Shown here: in pieces, positions 8,330 through 16,837 of the stretch
Numbering within the stretch: position 1 is the stretch's first letter
How the letters are laid out: each line of letters opens with the position of its first letter
Source: CBDUXP01 sp965371225 [NCBI: uncultured bacterium]
GTDB lineage: Bacteria > Abyssobacteria > SURF-5 > CBDUXP01
Length of the DNA: 32,395 nt
Direction of reading: 5' to 3'
NCBI GenBank assembly: GCA_965371225.1
Contig: CBDUXP010000044.1
Location: 1-32,395, forward strand
Made by a program: the position numbers and the translations under genes
The notes under the pieces: model-generated
Databases searched by the model: none
Seen by the model: the letters and a program-made list of their open reading frames with translations, nothing else
What the model was told of the DNA's origin: nothing

Positions 8330-9982
8330 TCAGTCGGCGGGCCGCACGCGGTACGCGCCCACGTGCCGCCCCGCCCACGCGCCGCGGGGCAGCGCAAACT
8401 CTTCGACCAACACCAACCGCCCGTCCGGCGACCAGTCCGGTCCGTAGAAGCGCCGGTAGTCGTCATACACCGTGTACGCATTGTCCACCAGCAGCGTGAT
8501 GTGGCGCGCCGCCATGTACGCGCCCAGCCGGCGCTGCGCCACGGCATCCGCCGCCGCCGTGTTCGCCAGCCCATCCAGGTTCACCACGCGGCGCGCCGCG
8601 ACGTACCCGATGATGCCGGAATTGAAACTCCCGGCCACCGTGTCGGGCGGGGTCCGCGTGTCCAGCCACCGCCCGGCCGCCAGCAGTTCCGCTTGCCACG
8701 GATACAACCCGCGCGCGAGCACCGTCGCGCCGTGCAGCACGAATCCCGTCAGGACCGTGGCGGCGAGCAGCCCGCCGGCCAGCGCGCGCGCCCGGCCGGC
8801 CGCCGTCCCCTCGGCGACGAGCTGGGCGATCGCCCCCACACCGTAGGCCACCACGAGCGCGGCGGGCGCCACGTACCACACCTTGATCGTGCCCCGGCCC
8901 AGGCTGTTGGCCAGCAGCAGGGCCGTGCAGGCGACGGCGGGCACGGCCACGGCGCGCAACGTGTGGCCCGCACGCTGGAACCCGCCGAGCGCCAGCGCCG
9001 CGACCGCTGCGCCAATCCCGATCCCGATCACTTTGCTGTCGCCCACCTGGTCCAGGGGAATCGTGCGCACGAACAGCACGTACGTATCGCGCACCGCGTA
9101 CCACACCACCGTGCCCGGGCCAAATCCCGCCGCGGCCAGGTTGCCGCGCGTCACCACACTGTAGGCACCGGCGCTCGTCTGCAACACGCGACCGAACGTC
9201 ACCCAGTTCCACACGAGCCACGGCGCCAGCCACGCTGCACTGGTGGCGGCGGCGATCCCCAAGCCGCGAAGACGGGCCGGACGCCACGGGGCTACACACA
9301 ACCCGAGGCCCACGACGATGACCGCCACCACGTTGTCGGACCGGGCCAGCATGGCGAGGCCCGCCACGCTGCCGAACCCGATCCACCACCGCACGCTGGG
9401 GGACGGGCGCTGGCGCCCGTCGATGGTCCACGCGAACAGGCCCGCCAGGCAGAGAAGGCTCAGCGCCGTTTCCAGGCCGTTCGTCACCTGCGTCACCACG
9501 GCGGGATTGAACGCGTACCAGCAGCCCGCCGCGATCCCCGCGGCGCCGACGCGACTCACGCGCGCGACCGTGCGCGCCACCAGCCAGACCGTCGCCACGT
9601 CCAAGAGCGCAGCGAGCGCCAGCGCCAGGCGCACGCCCAATGGCCCGTTGTCGCCCGCGACCGCGTACACCGGCGTGAGCGCCGCCATCCATAACGGATG
9701 AAACCCGTTGGTCAAGGCCGTCCCGTCGAAGGTGACCCCGTGCCCGCCGGCGATGTTCCGCGCGACTTGCAGGTAATAAAACGCGTCGTCCGGCATGACG
9801 TGCGTCACGAGCCAGTCGAGCGGCTGCCACGCGACGGCGAGGCGCACGGCGAGCGCGCCGGCTAACAAAACCGCCAACGGCCCGGGGCTGAACGCCGGCA
9901 GCGGGGCCGGCGGGACGTCTGCGTCCGCCCCCATCAGGATCGCCGCTTCTTCGACAGAGGCGGCGGGCACTTCCTCGATCAC
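8330..9982 (-). CDS. Polytopic GT-C-type glycosyltransferase-like membrane protein
   Basis: The 550-residue protein has roughly ten or more hydrophobic segments. Its first extracytoplasmic loop contains 'MPDDAFYYLQVARNIAGG' (63-80), an acidic pair (D65, D66), followed by 'TNGFHPLW' (91-98). A D-D or D-E pair in loop 1 is the catalytic hallmark of GT-C enzymes that use polyprenyl-phosphate sugars. The C-terminal third is a soluble domain. It is likely to add a sugar to an envelope glycan or protein on the outer face of the inner membrane. Start ATG 9982 overlaps the recO stop as ATGA. A lipid-phosphate sugar donor could come from the UbiA-type enzyme, but that link is inference. Confidence 0.75.
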   Translation of the reverse strand: MIEEVPAASVEEAAILMGADADVPPAPLPAFSPGPLAVLLAGALAVRLAVAWQPLDWLVTHVMPDDAFYYLQVARNIAGGHGVTFDGTALTNGFHPLWMAALTPVYAVAGDNGPLGVRLALALAALLDVATVWLVARTVARVSRVGAAGIAAGCWYAFNPAVVTQVTNGLETALSLLCLAGLFAWTIDGRQRPSPSVRWWIGFGSVAGLAMLARSDNVVAVIVVGLGLCVAPWRPARLRGLGIAAATSAAWLAPWLVWNWVTFGRVLQTSAGAYSVVTRGNLAAAGFGPGTVVWYAVRDTYVLFVRTIPLDQVGDSKVIGIGIGAAVAALALGGFQRAGHTLRAVAVPAVACTALLLANSLGRGTIKVWYVAPAALVVAYGVGAIAQLVAEGTAAGRARALAGGLLAATVLTGFVLHGATVLARGLYPWQAELLAAGRWLDTRTPPDTVAGSFNSGIIGYVAARRVVNLDGLANTAAADAVAQRRLGAYMAARHITLLVDNAYTVYDDYRRFYGPDWSPDGRLVLVEEFALPRGAWAGRHVGAYRVRPAD

Positions 9983-10737
9983 GCGGGCGGCACGGCCGCC
10001 GGCGCCAGGCGGTCGGACAGGAAGCTGAAACTCTTACAGGGATGATCCATGTGGAACACCACGTGCTCGTTCAGCGCGTTCACCGCCGACGCGACCGCCG
10101 CCGGGGACACCCCCGTTTGCGGCTCGGCCTCCCCCGCCGCGTGCAGCGCGTCGTAGCCCGACTGCCGCAGGGGCCGACTGCCCGCTTGGTGGCACGCCCG
10201 ACAGGTCACGCCACCGGCCCGCGGATTGAAGTACCGCGGCTCCCCCGCCGGCGGTTTGCCGCAGACGAGGCAGCGCTCCACCTGGGGGCCGAGGCCCGCC
10301 GCGTCCAACACCCGGCGCACCCCCCACAACAGGATGCCGGGCGCGTGGTCGGGCACGCGGTCCAGCAGCGTCAACGTGGTGCACAGCGCGGTGTAGAGTG
10401 CCGGGGCCGCGTGCCGCGGCTGCGCGATCGCCCCCGCCACCTCGGTCACGTAGGACCCGACGGCGAGCGCCGTGAGGTCGTGTTTCAGACCGTCAAACGC
10501 GTCCAGCACGTCGCACTGCGTCAGGGTCTGCACCTCGCGCGTCGCCTTGTCCGAATACACGGCCACCACGTGCATGAGCGGCTCCGTGCTGGCGCGAAAC
10601 GGGCTCTTCGGCCGCCGAGCGCCCTTCGCGATGACCGACACCCGCCCCTCCGCCGGCGACAGCAGCGTCAGGATCTTGCTCGATTCGCTGTAGTTGACGC
10701 TGCGGAGGATTACCCCCTCCGTCCGCACCAGGCTCAT
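9979..10737 (-). CDS. recO: DNA repair protein RecO
   Basis: RecO anneals single strands and helps load RecA with RecR in the RecFOR pathway. The 252-residue protein opens with the OB-fold segment 'RTEGVILRSVNYSESSKI' (5-22), typical for RecO. It then has 'GARRPKSPFRASTEPL' and a four-cysteine zinc knuckle, C156-x2-C159 and C179-x2-C182. It ends with 'HMDHPCKSFSFL', close to the usual C-terminal K-S sequence. Length is normal. It sits 37 bases after gltX and overlaps the GT-C-like gene downstream by 4 bases. Confidence 0.93.
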   Translation of the reverse strand: MSLVRTEGVILRSVNYSESSKILTLLSPAEGRVSVIAKGARRPKSPFRASTEPLMHVVAVYSDKATREVQTLTQCDVLDAFDGLKHDLTALAVGSYVTEVAGAIAQPRHAAPALYTALCTTLTLLDRVPDHAPGILLWGVRRVLDAAGLGPQVERCLVCGKPPAGEPRYFNPRAGGVTCRACHQAGSRPLRQSGYDALHAAGEAEPQTGVSPAAVASAVNALNEHVVFHMDHPCKSFSFLSDRLAPAAVPPA

Positions 10738-10774
10738 GCGCCCATGCTAGCACGGCGACAGGAGACAACCCAGC

Positions 10775-12259
10775 TTAGGCTGATTGGGCGGTAGTCACAC
10801 GGATTATGGCTTGCTCTAGGCGCGCAAGGCACTCATCCTTGCCAATGAGTTCGAGCGTGTCGAACAGGGGCGCGCCTACGGTACTCCCGGTGACGGCGAG
10901 ACGTGTGGGATGAACCAAAGCTGCAAGTTTGATATGTAGTGCGTCGGCACGTTCCTGATATGCGTCTCCAAGTGGAGCGCCCACAAAATCAGCTTCAGCA
11001 GTGCTCTGGAGCACATCCATGCTTATCTTCAAATTATCCAAAGCGTCTTCCTTGCCAAAGTACTTTCTGTAGCCTTTTTCCTCGTACTCTATGTCCTTGG
11101 CGCTTTCGATGAAGAAGCATCTTGCGTATTCCACGATCTCCGGCAGCTTGGCGACGCGCTCCTGCGTCACGCGGGCGAAGTGCGTTAGCCAGTCCCCTTT
11201 CTCCGCGATGAAGGCGTCGTCTATGAGTCCGGCGCTCTGCAACTGGGCCCCGATGGCGTCGCGAAACTGCTCCAGCGGCCACTTGCGAATCCACTGCCCA
11301 TTGAACCAGTCGAGCTTCTTCAGGCTGAACACCGCCGCGGCCTTCCCGCAGCCGTCCAGGTCGAAGCGTTCGATCAGCTCGTCCGTGTCGAATATTTCAT
11401 CCTCGCTCTTCGCGGACCAGCCGAGCATGGCGAGAAAGTTCACCACCGCCTCCCTCGTATAGCCCAGGTCGCGCAGGTCGGTGATGGTCTGTGCGCCGTC
11501 GCGCTTGCTGAGCTTGCCGCCGCCTGCGCCGTGCAAGAGCGGCAGGTGCGCGTACGTGGGCGGCGCATGGCCGAGCATCCGGAGCAGCAGCATCTGCTTC
11601 GGCGTGTTCGAGATGTGGTCCTCGCCGCGGAGCACGTGCGTAATCTCCATGTCCGCATCGTCCACCGCCACGGTGAACTGGTAGACGGGCGTCCCGTTGG
11701 ATCGCACGCAGATGAAATCGTCGATCTCCTTCAGGTCGAACGTGATCGGTCCGCGGATCGCGTCGTCGAACGTGAGCTGCCCCTCGGGCACGCGCACGCG
11801 CAGCACGCACGGTTCGCCGTCCAGCGCGCGCGCATCCGCTTCGCCCGGCAGGATCTTGCTGCACCGCCCGTCGTACATGGGCTTGCGCTTCTCCGCCTGC
11901 GCCTGCTTCCGCATGGCATCGAGCTGCTCGGGCGTACAGAAGCAGCGGTACAACTTCCCGTCGGCGAGCAGCCGGTCCGCCGCCGCGCGGTAGCGATCCA
12001 GGCGGCCCATCTGGTTATACGGCGCGTGCGGCCCGCCCGCGTCCGGCCCCTCGTCCCAGTCGACCCCGAGCCAACGCAACGACTCAAAGATGCTCTGCAA
12101 GGCCGCGTCGGAATACCGCTTCTGGTCCGTGTCCTCGACGCGCAGGATGAACGTGCCGCGGTGGTGGCGCGCGAAGAGCCAGTTGAACAGTGCGGTCCGC
12201 GCGTTCCCCACGTGCAGCAGGCCCGTAGGGGCCGGCGCGAACCGCACGCGGACGCTCAT
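10775..12259 (-). CDS. gltX: Glutamyl-tRNA synthetase
   Basis: GltX charges tRNA-Glu (and tRNA-Gln in many bacteria). The 494-residue protein has the class I HIGH-type motif in 'APAPTGLLHVGNART' (8-22), zinc-site cysteines in 'YRCFCTP' (104-110), the KMSKS-type loop 'KLSKRDG' (249-255) and the helical anticodon-binding C-terminal domain. ATG 12259 overlaps the nadA stop as ATGA. The last ~340 bases differ sharply in composition from the rest: 11041-11100 has 27/60 G+C by hand count against 44/60 at 11761-11820. They use codons such as ATA, TTG and AAA. The gene is intact, so this looks like a mosaic rather than a pseudogene. Confidence 0.96.
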   Translation of the reverse strand: MSVRVRFAPAPTGLLHVGNARTALFNWLFARHHRGTFILRVEDTDQKRYSDAALQSIFESLRWLGVDWDEGPDAGGPHAPYNQMGRLDRYRAAADRLLADGKLYRCFCTPEQLDAMRKQAQAEKRKPMYDGRCSKILPGEADARALDGEPCVLRVRVPEGQLTFDDAIRGPITFDLKEIDDFICVRSNGTPVYQFTVAVDDADMEITHVLRGEDHISNTPKQMLLLRMLGHAPPTYAHLPLLHGAGGGKLSKRDGAQTITDLRDLGYTREAVVNFLAMLGWSAKSEDEIFDTDELIERFDLDGCGKAAAVFSLKKLDWFNGQWIRKWPLEQFRDAIGAQLQSAGLIDDAFIAEKGDWLTHFARVTQERVAKLPEIVEYARCFFIESAKDIEYEEKGYRKYFGKEDALDNLKISMDVLQSTAEADFVGAPLGDAYQERADALHIKLAALVHPTRLAVTGSTVGAPLFDTLELIGKDECLARLEQAIIRVTTAQSA

Positions 12260-13347
12260 GTGATGGCGAACATCCGTTTCAGCGCCACCATGCTGTCGTG
12301 CTGGATGTCTTCCGGTACCACGATCCGATTCACCGGGCGACCGTCCACCAGTTGCTCCAGCGCCCAGTGCATGTGCGGCAAATCGATCCGGTACATGGTC
12401 GCGCACAGGCACATCATCTGCGACAGGTTGACGATGGTCTTGTCCGCGTGCTCCTGCGCCAGCCGGTTCACCAGGTGGATCTCGGTGCCGATGGCCCACT
12501 GGCTGCCGGCGGGGGACGCTTCAATCGCTTTGATGATGTACGACGTGGACCCCGCATCGTCCGCCGCCTGCACCACCTCGTACGTGCACTCCGGATGCAC
12601 GATGATGCGCATGTCGGGATACGCGGTGCGGATTTGCTCCACGTCGTGCAGGTTGAAGCGCTGGTGCACCGAGCAGCAGCCCTTCCACAGGATCACGCGG
12701 GCGTCGCGCAGTTGCTGCGGCGTGACCCCGCCGTCATACGCCAGCGGATCGTACACCACCATCTCGTCCAGGCCGATCCCGAACGTCACGCCCGTGTTGC
12801 GCCCCAGGTGTTCGTCCGGCAGGAACAGAATCTTCTCGCCGTGGTCCAGCGCCCACTTGTACAGGGCCGGGGCATTGGACGACGTGCAGATGGCGCCGTC
12901 GTGCCGGCCGACGAACGCTTTGATCTCCGCCGTGCAATTGATGTACGTGAGCGGCACGACTTTGGCGCCGCCCGTCACTTCTTCCAGCACCTCCCAACAT
13001 TCCTCCACCTGGTCGATGCTCGCCATGTCCGCCATGGAGCAGCCCGCCGTCAGGTCCGGCAGGATCACGGACTGATAGTCGGCGGTCACGATGTCGGCCG
13101 TTTCGGCCATGAAGTGGACGCCGCAGAAGACGATGTACTCCGCCTGCGTCTGCGCGGCGGCCTCCTGCGCCAGCTTCAGCGAGTCGCCCCGGTAGTCGGC
13201 GAACTGCACCACCTCGTCCATCTGGTAATGGTGGCCGAGGATGACCAGGCGGTCGCCCAGCTGCCGCTTGATCTCGCGCACCCGCGCCTCGGCCTCGGCG
13301 GGAGGCGCCTGGAGATACTCGTCGGGCAGAACGACCTGGGTCGGCAT
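12256..13347 (-). CDS. nadA: Quinolinate synthase A
   Basis: NadA condenses iminoaspartate with dihydroxyacetone phosphate to quinolinate, using a 4Fe-4S cluster, in de novo NAD synthesis. The 363-residue protein shows the three-fold repeat architecture, substrate residues 'LGHHYQ' (37-42), and the likely cluster cysteines C103 ('AGCSMAD'), C225 ('KGCCSVH') and C313 or C315 ('MMCLCATM'). Length fits the longer NadA subgroup. ATG 13347 has GGAG a few bases upstream, within a small hairpin. The stop overlaps gltX. NadB and NadC are not in the window. Confidence 0.95.
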   Translation of the reverse strand: MPTQVVLPDEYLQAPPAEAEARVREIKRQLGDRLVILGHHYQMDEVVQFADYRGDSLKLAQEAAAQTQAEYIVFCGVHFMAETADIVTADYQSVILPDLTAGCSMADMASIDQVEECWEVLEEVTGGAKVVPLTYINCTAEIKAFVGRHDGAICTSSNAPALYKWALDHGEKILFLPDEHLGRNTGVTFGIGLDEMVVYDPLAYDGGVTPQQLRDARVILWKGCCSVHQRFNLHDVEQIRTAYPDMRIIVHPECTYEVVQAADDAGSTSYIIKAIEASPAGSQWAIGTEIHLVNRLAQEHADKTIVNLSQMMCLCATMYRIDLPHMHWALEQLVDGRPVNRIVVPEDIQHDSMVALKRMFAIT

Positions 13348-13352
13348 GGGGG

Positions 13353-13366
13353 TCTCCTTTCGGAGA
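13353..13366 (-). promoter_or_regulatory. Hairpin with GNRA loop covering the nadA Shine-Dalgarno
   Basis: The nadA leader reads TCTCC-GAAA-GGAGA: a perfect 5-bp stem capped by a GAAA tetraloop. The 3' arm is the GGAG ribosome binding site, 5-9 bases before ATG. Such a hairpin could lower or tune initiation. It is short and may be coincidental. Confidence 0.35.
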
Positions 13367-13381
13367 GGGCGGACGACGCCC

Positions 13382-13765
13382 CTAGTTTAGCTCAGCGGCG
13401 GCCGGGCGGGAGGCCACGGCGACGATGCGGTTGCGCGCATCCACGCGCACCACCCGGGGCTCGTGGCCTTCGGCTTCGGCCGTCTCCAGCATCGCATACG
13501 CGATAACAATAATGATGTCACCGGCCTGCCCCAAACGCGCCGCTGCGCCGTTCAGGCACACAATGCCGCTGCCCGCCTCGCCGGGGATCGTGTAGGTCTC
13601 CAGCCGCGCGCCGTTGTTGCAGTTGACGATGTGCACCTGTTCGTAGGGCAGGATGCCCGCCGCGTCGAGCAGGGATCGATCGACCGTCAGGCTCCCCTCA
13701 TAGGCGAGGTTCGCCTCGGTCACGGTCGCCCGGTGGATTTTCGCGATGCACATGTGTCGCAGCAT
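13382..13765 (-). CDS. panD: Aspartate 1-decarboxylase (pyruvoyl)
   Basis: PanD makes beta-alanine for pantothenate. The 127-residue proenzyme carries the self-cleavage site Gly24-Ser25 in 'YEGSLTVD' (22-29), where Ser25 becomes the pyruvoyl group. It also has K9 in 'AKIHRATVT', Y58 and N72 in 'VCLNGAAA'. Length and order are textbook for the bacterial enzyme. It follows panC by 41 bases and precedes nadA by 34, so panB-panC-panD form one cluster. Confidence 0.96.
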   Translation of the reverse strand: MLRHMCIAKIHRATVTEANLAYEGSLTVDRSLLDAAGILPYEQVHIVNCNNGARLETYTIPGEAGSGIVCLNGAAARLGQAGDIIIVIAYAMLETAEAEGHEPRVVRVDARNRIVAVASRPAAAELN

Positions 13766-13806
13766 GGGGTGACTCCTTCCGCCGTCGGCGCGTGAGCCGC
13801 GCGCCC

Positions 13807-14661
13807 TCAGGCGGGTACCTCCAAAACCATGTTGTCCAGCAGCCGCGTCTCCCCCACGAACGCCGCGGCGACGGCCAGGGCGCGGCCGTTGTCCAGCCGC
13901 GTGAGGGCGCGCATGGTGTCGGGACAGACGATGCCCACGTAATCCGGCCGCGCGAGGGGCTGCGCCTCGATCACGCGGCGCATGGCGCGTTCGAGCAACT
14001 CCGTCCGCCGCTCGCCCGTCCGCGCCAAGGCCCGCGCCTCACACAATGCCTGGTACAGGCAGGTGGCTTGCGCGCGTTCCTCCGGACCCAGGTACTGGTT
14101 GCGCGAGCTGAGGGCCAACCCGTCCGGCTCGCGCACCGTGGGACACACGCGGACGTGCACGTCGAAGTTCAAGTCCCGCGCGAAGCGGCGGACCACAGCG
14201 GCCTGTTGGGCGTCTTTCTGGCCGAAGTACGCGTTGTGCGGTCTCGTGATGTTGAACAGCTTGGCGACGATAGTCGACACCCCGTCAAAATGCGTCGGCC
14301 GCGATGCCCCCTCCCACCCCTGGGTCGGTCCGTTCACGTGCACCGTCGTCCCGAAGCCCACCGGGTAGATGTCGTCGGACGGTGGCAAAAACAGCGCGTC
14401 GACCCCCGCCGCGCGGCACAGCCGCTTGTCCGCCGCCAGGGTGCCGGGATACTGCGCAAGATCCTCGTGGGGCGCGAACTGCGTCGGGTTCACAAACAGC
14501 GTGACCACCACCCGGCCGCACTCGCGGCGCGCCGTCCGTATCAGGCGCTCGTGGCCCGCGTGCAGCGCCCCCATGGTCGGCACCACGCCGACGCGCTCGC
14601 CGGCGCAGCGCCAGCGTTCGGCCAGCTTCTGCATGGCCCGGGGAGTTGTAACCGTACGCAT
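13807..14661 (-). CDS. panC: Pantothenate synthetase
   Basis: PanC joins pantoate and beta-alanine with ATP. The 284-residue protein has the nucleotide-binding '[11 protein letters not shown]' (27-37) with the HxGH-type His pair, '[14 protein letters not shown]' in the pantoate/ATP site, 'FGQKDAQQ' and the mobile 'LSSRNQYL' loop with its S-S-R-N signature. ATG 14661 lies 20 bases after the panB stop. Nothing is missing from the active site. Confidence 0.96.
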   Translation of the reverse strand: MRTVTTPRAMQKLAERWRCAGERVGVVPTMGALHAGHERLIRTARRECGRVVVTLFVNPTQFAPHEDLAQYPGTLAADKRLCRAAGVDALFLPPSDDIYPVGFGTTVHVNGPTQGWEGASRPTHFDGVSTIVAKLFNITRPHNAYFGQKDAQQAAVVRRFARDLNFDVHVRVCPTVREPDGLALSSRNQYLGPEERAQATCLYQALCEARALARTGERRTELLERAMRRVIEAQPLARPDYVGIVCPDTMRALTRLDNGRALAVAAAFVGETRLLDNMVLEVPA

Positions 14662-14681
14662 GTCCTGCCCTGCGGCGGCGC

Positions 14682-15485
14682 CTAGTGGTACGCGTGCGCC
14701 GCGTCCGGAAAACGGCGCTGCTTGACGTCGTCGATGTACGTGGCGAAGGCGTCGCCGATTACGGTGCCCAGTTCCGCGTACTTCTTGACGAACTTGGGCG
14801 TGAAATCCTCGAACAGGCCGAGCATGTCATTGGTGACCAGCACCTGCCCGTCCGTGTACGCGCCGGCGCCGATGCCGATGGTGGGAATGCTGAGCGCCTC
14901 GCTCACCTGCGCCGCCAGCTCCATGGGCACGCACTCGAGCACGAGCGCGAACGCGCCCGACTTCTCCAACGCCACCGCGTCTTCCAGCAACTGTTTGGCC
15001 GCATCCTCGTCGCGGGCCTGCACGCGGAACCCGCCGAACTTGTGCACGCTCTGCGGCGTGAGGCCGAGATGCCCCATCACGGGAATACAGCGGCCGATGG
15101 TCTCCACCTGCGGGAGCATGTCGCGGCCGCCCTCGAGCTTCACCGCGTGCGCGCCGCCTTCGCTGATGAGGCGCGCGGCGTTGAGCGCCGCCTGCTCGGC
15201 GCTGATCTGGTAGGTCATGAACGGCATGTCCGCCACGATCAGCGCGCGCCGGCGGGCCCGCACCACCGCCTTGGTGTGGTAGATGATGTCGTCCAGGGTG
15301 ACGGGCAACGGCGTCTCGTTGCCCATGACCGCCATGCCCAGGCTGTCGCCGACGAGGACGACGTCCACGCCGGCCGCGTCCATGAGCTTCGTGATCGGGT
15401 AGTCGTACCCGGTCAGCATGGTGATCTTTTCGCCGCGCGTCTTCATCTCGCGCAGCGTGTGGATAGTGACCGGAGCGGTGCCCAT
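14682..15485 (-). CDS. panB: 3-methyl-2-oxobutanoate hydroxymethyltransferase
   Basis: PanB transfers a hydroxymethyl group from methylene-tetrahydrofolate to ketoisovalerate, the first committed step to pantoate. The 267-residue protein has 'MLTGYDYP' (23-30), the metal-binding 'VGDSLGMAVMG' (45-55), 'VADMPFMTY' (84-92) with its Asp, 'VKLEGG' (115-120) and 'IGIGAG'. Start ATG 15485 has GGAAGGG about 8 bases upstream. That site is buried in the 3' arm of a hairpin ending in a U-run. The folate genes directly upstream make the precursor of its one-carbon cofactor, a sensible co-regulation. Confidence 0.96.
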   Translation of the reverse strand: MGTAPVTIHTLREMKTRGEKITMLTGYDYPITKLMDAAGVDVVLVGDSLGMAVMGNETPLPVTLDDIIYHTKAVVRARRRALIVADMPFMTYQISAEQAALNAARLISEGGAHAVKLEGGRDMLPQVETIGRCIPVMGHLGLTPQSVHKFGGFRVQARDEDAAKQLLEDAVALEKSGAFALVLECVPMELAAQVSEALSIPTIGIGAGAYTDGQVLVTNDMLGLFEDFTPKFVKKYAELGTVIGDAFATYIDDVKQRRFPDAAHAYH

Positions 15486-15519
15486 AAAAAGTGCCCTTCC
15501 GGACCGTGGCCGAAAGGGC
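15486..15519 (-). promoter_or_regulatory. Terminator-like hairpin overlapping the panB ribosome binding site
   Basis: On the minus strand, GCCCTTTCGG pairs with CCGGAAGGGC (10 bp with one U-G wobble) around a 7-base loop. AC and five T residues follow, ending exactly at the panB ATG. The 3' arm contains the GGAAGGG ribosome binding site. The shape fits either an intrinsic terminator/attenuator between folK and panB or a hairpin that hides the panB start. No ligand-binding domain is visible upstream, since folK coding sequence ends 20 bases away. Confidence 0.6.
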
Positions 15520-15538
15520 GGCGTACGCAGACCGCTCG

Positions 15539-16078
15539 TTAACCCTTTCCGTCTCGGTCCGATTGTCGGATCCAAGCGGGTGGTATGTCCGCCACCGTGC
15601 CCCGGACGCCATGCGCGGCGCCCAGCGCGGCCAGCAGCTCCGCGACGGTCCCTCCCAGCCGAGGGTGCACCAGGTCGGGGTCCAGCTCGGCCAAGGGCAC
15701 GAGCACAAATCCCCGCCGGTGCCACTCCGGATGAGGCACCCGGACCGTCCCGGTATCTAAAACTATAGCACCAAGAACCAGCACGTCCAAGTCAATCTCC
15801 CGGGGGCCCCAGCGCTCGGAATGGCTCCGTCCGATGGCCGTTTCGATGGACTTACAGCAGGCCACTAGGGCGGCCGGGTCCAGGGTGGTGCGCACCTGCG
15901 CCACGGCGTTGTAGTAGGCGTCCTGTCCCCCCGGCCCCACAGGGTCGGTCTCGTAAACTGTTGATACGGTGAGCATTTCGACCCCATCCGCCTCTGCCAG
16001 CAGCGCGCACGCCCGGGTCAGGTAGCCCAGCCGGTCCCCCAGGTTGCTGCCCAGACCGATGTAGGCAACCTCGGCCAT
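15539..16078 (-). CDS. folK: 2-amino-4-hydroxy-6-hydroxymethyldihydropteridine pyrophosphokinase
   Basis: FolK transfers pyrophosphate from ATP to the pterin in folate synthesis. The 179-residue protein begins 'MAEVAYIGLGSNLGDR', the family signature. It continues with 'VYETDPVGPGGQDAYYNAV', the Mg/ATP motif 'RWGPREIDLDVLVLG' with the two aspartates, and 'VPHPEWHRRGFVLVPLAEL'. I start it at ATG 16078, whose first base is the last base of the folB stop (TGATG); a GTG one codon earlier is the alternative. It is coupled to folB upstream. Confidence 0.94.
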   Translation of the reverse strand: MAEVAYIGLGSNLGDRLGYLTRACALLAEADGVEMLTVSTVYETDPVGPGGQDAYYNAVAQVRTTLDPAALVACCKSIETAIGRSHSERWGPREIDLDVLVLGAIVLDTGTVRVPHPEWHRRGFVLVPLAELDPDLVHPRLGGTVAELLAALGAAHGVRGTVADIPPAWIRQSDRDGKG

Positions 16079-16449
16079 CACTTCGGGTCGTAGGCCCGGG
16101 TCAGCTCCACCTCCAACCGCTCCACCGTGACGTCCATGGTGGCGGGCTGCGGCTTGCTCACCCGCACCGTGGCGGCCCGGAGGCCGGGGATGGTCGCCAG
16201 CCGGTCGAGGATGGCGCCCGCGAGCGCTTCGAGCAGATTCCGGCTCGGCCCCTGGATCACCTCGCGGACCATGTCCGCCACTTGCGCGTAATCCACCGTG
16301 TCCGCCAGGTCATCGGTCCGGACCGGAGTGTCCAAATCATGCGCCACCAGGTCCACGTACACGGTGAAGACCGTCGGCGTGGCCCGCTCGGCCTCGAACA
16401 CCCCGTGCCGCCCCTCCACCTGAATATTGTGCAACCGAATGCGACTCAT
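16078..16449 (-). CDS. folB: Dihydroneopterin aldolase
   Basis: FolB cleaves dihydroneopterin to the pterin used by FolK. Starting at ATG 16449 the protein is 123 residues and opens 'MSRIRLHNIQVEGRHGVFEA', aligning with the usual family start through the H-G-V-F segment. The C-terminal 'VTVERLEVELTR' closes the fold. An ATG at 16473 would add eight residues; neither start has a good Shine-Dalgarno. It is the first gene of the fol-pan-nadA-gltX run, immediately downstream of the repeat block, so its promoter must lie in or near 16450-16600. I could not identify one. Confidence 0.9.
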   Translation of the reverse strand: MSRIRLHNIQVEGRHGVFEAERATPTVFTVYVDLVAHDLDTPVRTDDLADTVDYAQVADMVREVIQGPSRNLLEALAGAILDRLATIPGLRAATVRVSKPQPATMDVTVERLEVELTRAYDPK

Positions 16450-16630
16450 GCGCGCTGTCCGCCGCTGCGACATTACCGCACCGGCGGCCGCCGCGGCTAG
16501 CTTGTTCTCTGCTCATGCAGCGCGCAGTCCGGCGGCAGTGCGCCAGGCATGATTCCATACATCCTGCGGGCGCTATGCCCCGCGCCAGGGGGATGGGCGC
16601 AATAAATTGCGCCCCTACGACAGATCGGTG

Positions 16631-16656
16631 GTAGGGGCCGGTCTTCAGACCGGCCC
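16631..16656. repeat. Hairpin repeat, copy A of an identical pair
   Basis: GTAGGGGCCGGTCTT-type unit with 9-bp arms GGGCCGGTC/GACCGGCCC around TTCA. It is identical over 26 bases to 17163-17188. The second copy sits 7 bases after the dapL stop, where its hairpin could act as a 3' transcript end. Confidence 0.8.
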
Positions 16657-16781
16657 GAAACAGTAGGGCACGGATGCCAATCCGTGCCGCAGGCGATCAC
16701 AAGGATCGCCCCTACGAAACCTCTCGCCTTGCATCTGTCCCCGTAGGGGCCGACCTATGTGTCGGCCCGCATCGATGTTTC

Positions 16782-16809
16782 GTAGGGGCGCGATGAATCG
16801 CGCCCCTAC
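16782..16809. repeat. Near-perfect 28-bp palindrome of the GTAGGGGC family
   Basis: Arms GTAGGGGCGCGAT and ATCGCGCCCCTAC are exact complements of 13 bp around a 2-base centre. It is the only element in the block with both flanks complete, so it shows the full-length form of the family. Confidence 0.85.
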
Positions 16810-16837
16810 GAAGGAAGGTCAGGTGGGGCGGGGGAGG

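Noticed and set aside
7559-9694. Very long plus-strand frame opposite the GT-C-like gene
   Set aside because: Arg/Pro/His-rich sequence with no domain; a typical antisense shadow in GC-rich DNA. The minus strand encodes a coherent membrane protein.
10738-10774. A recO promoter in the gap after gltX
   Set aside because: TTGTCT and TAGCAT are present but only 13 bases apart, too close for a normal promoter.
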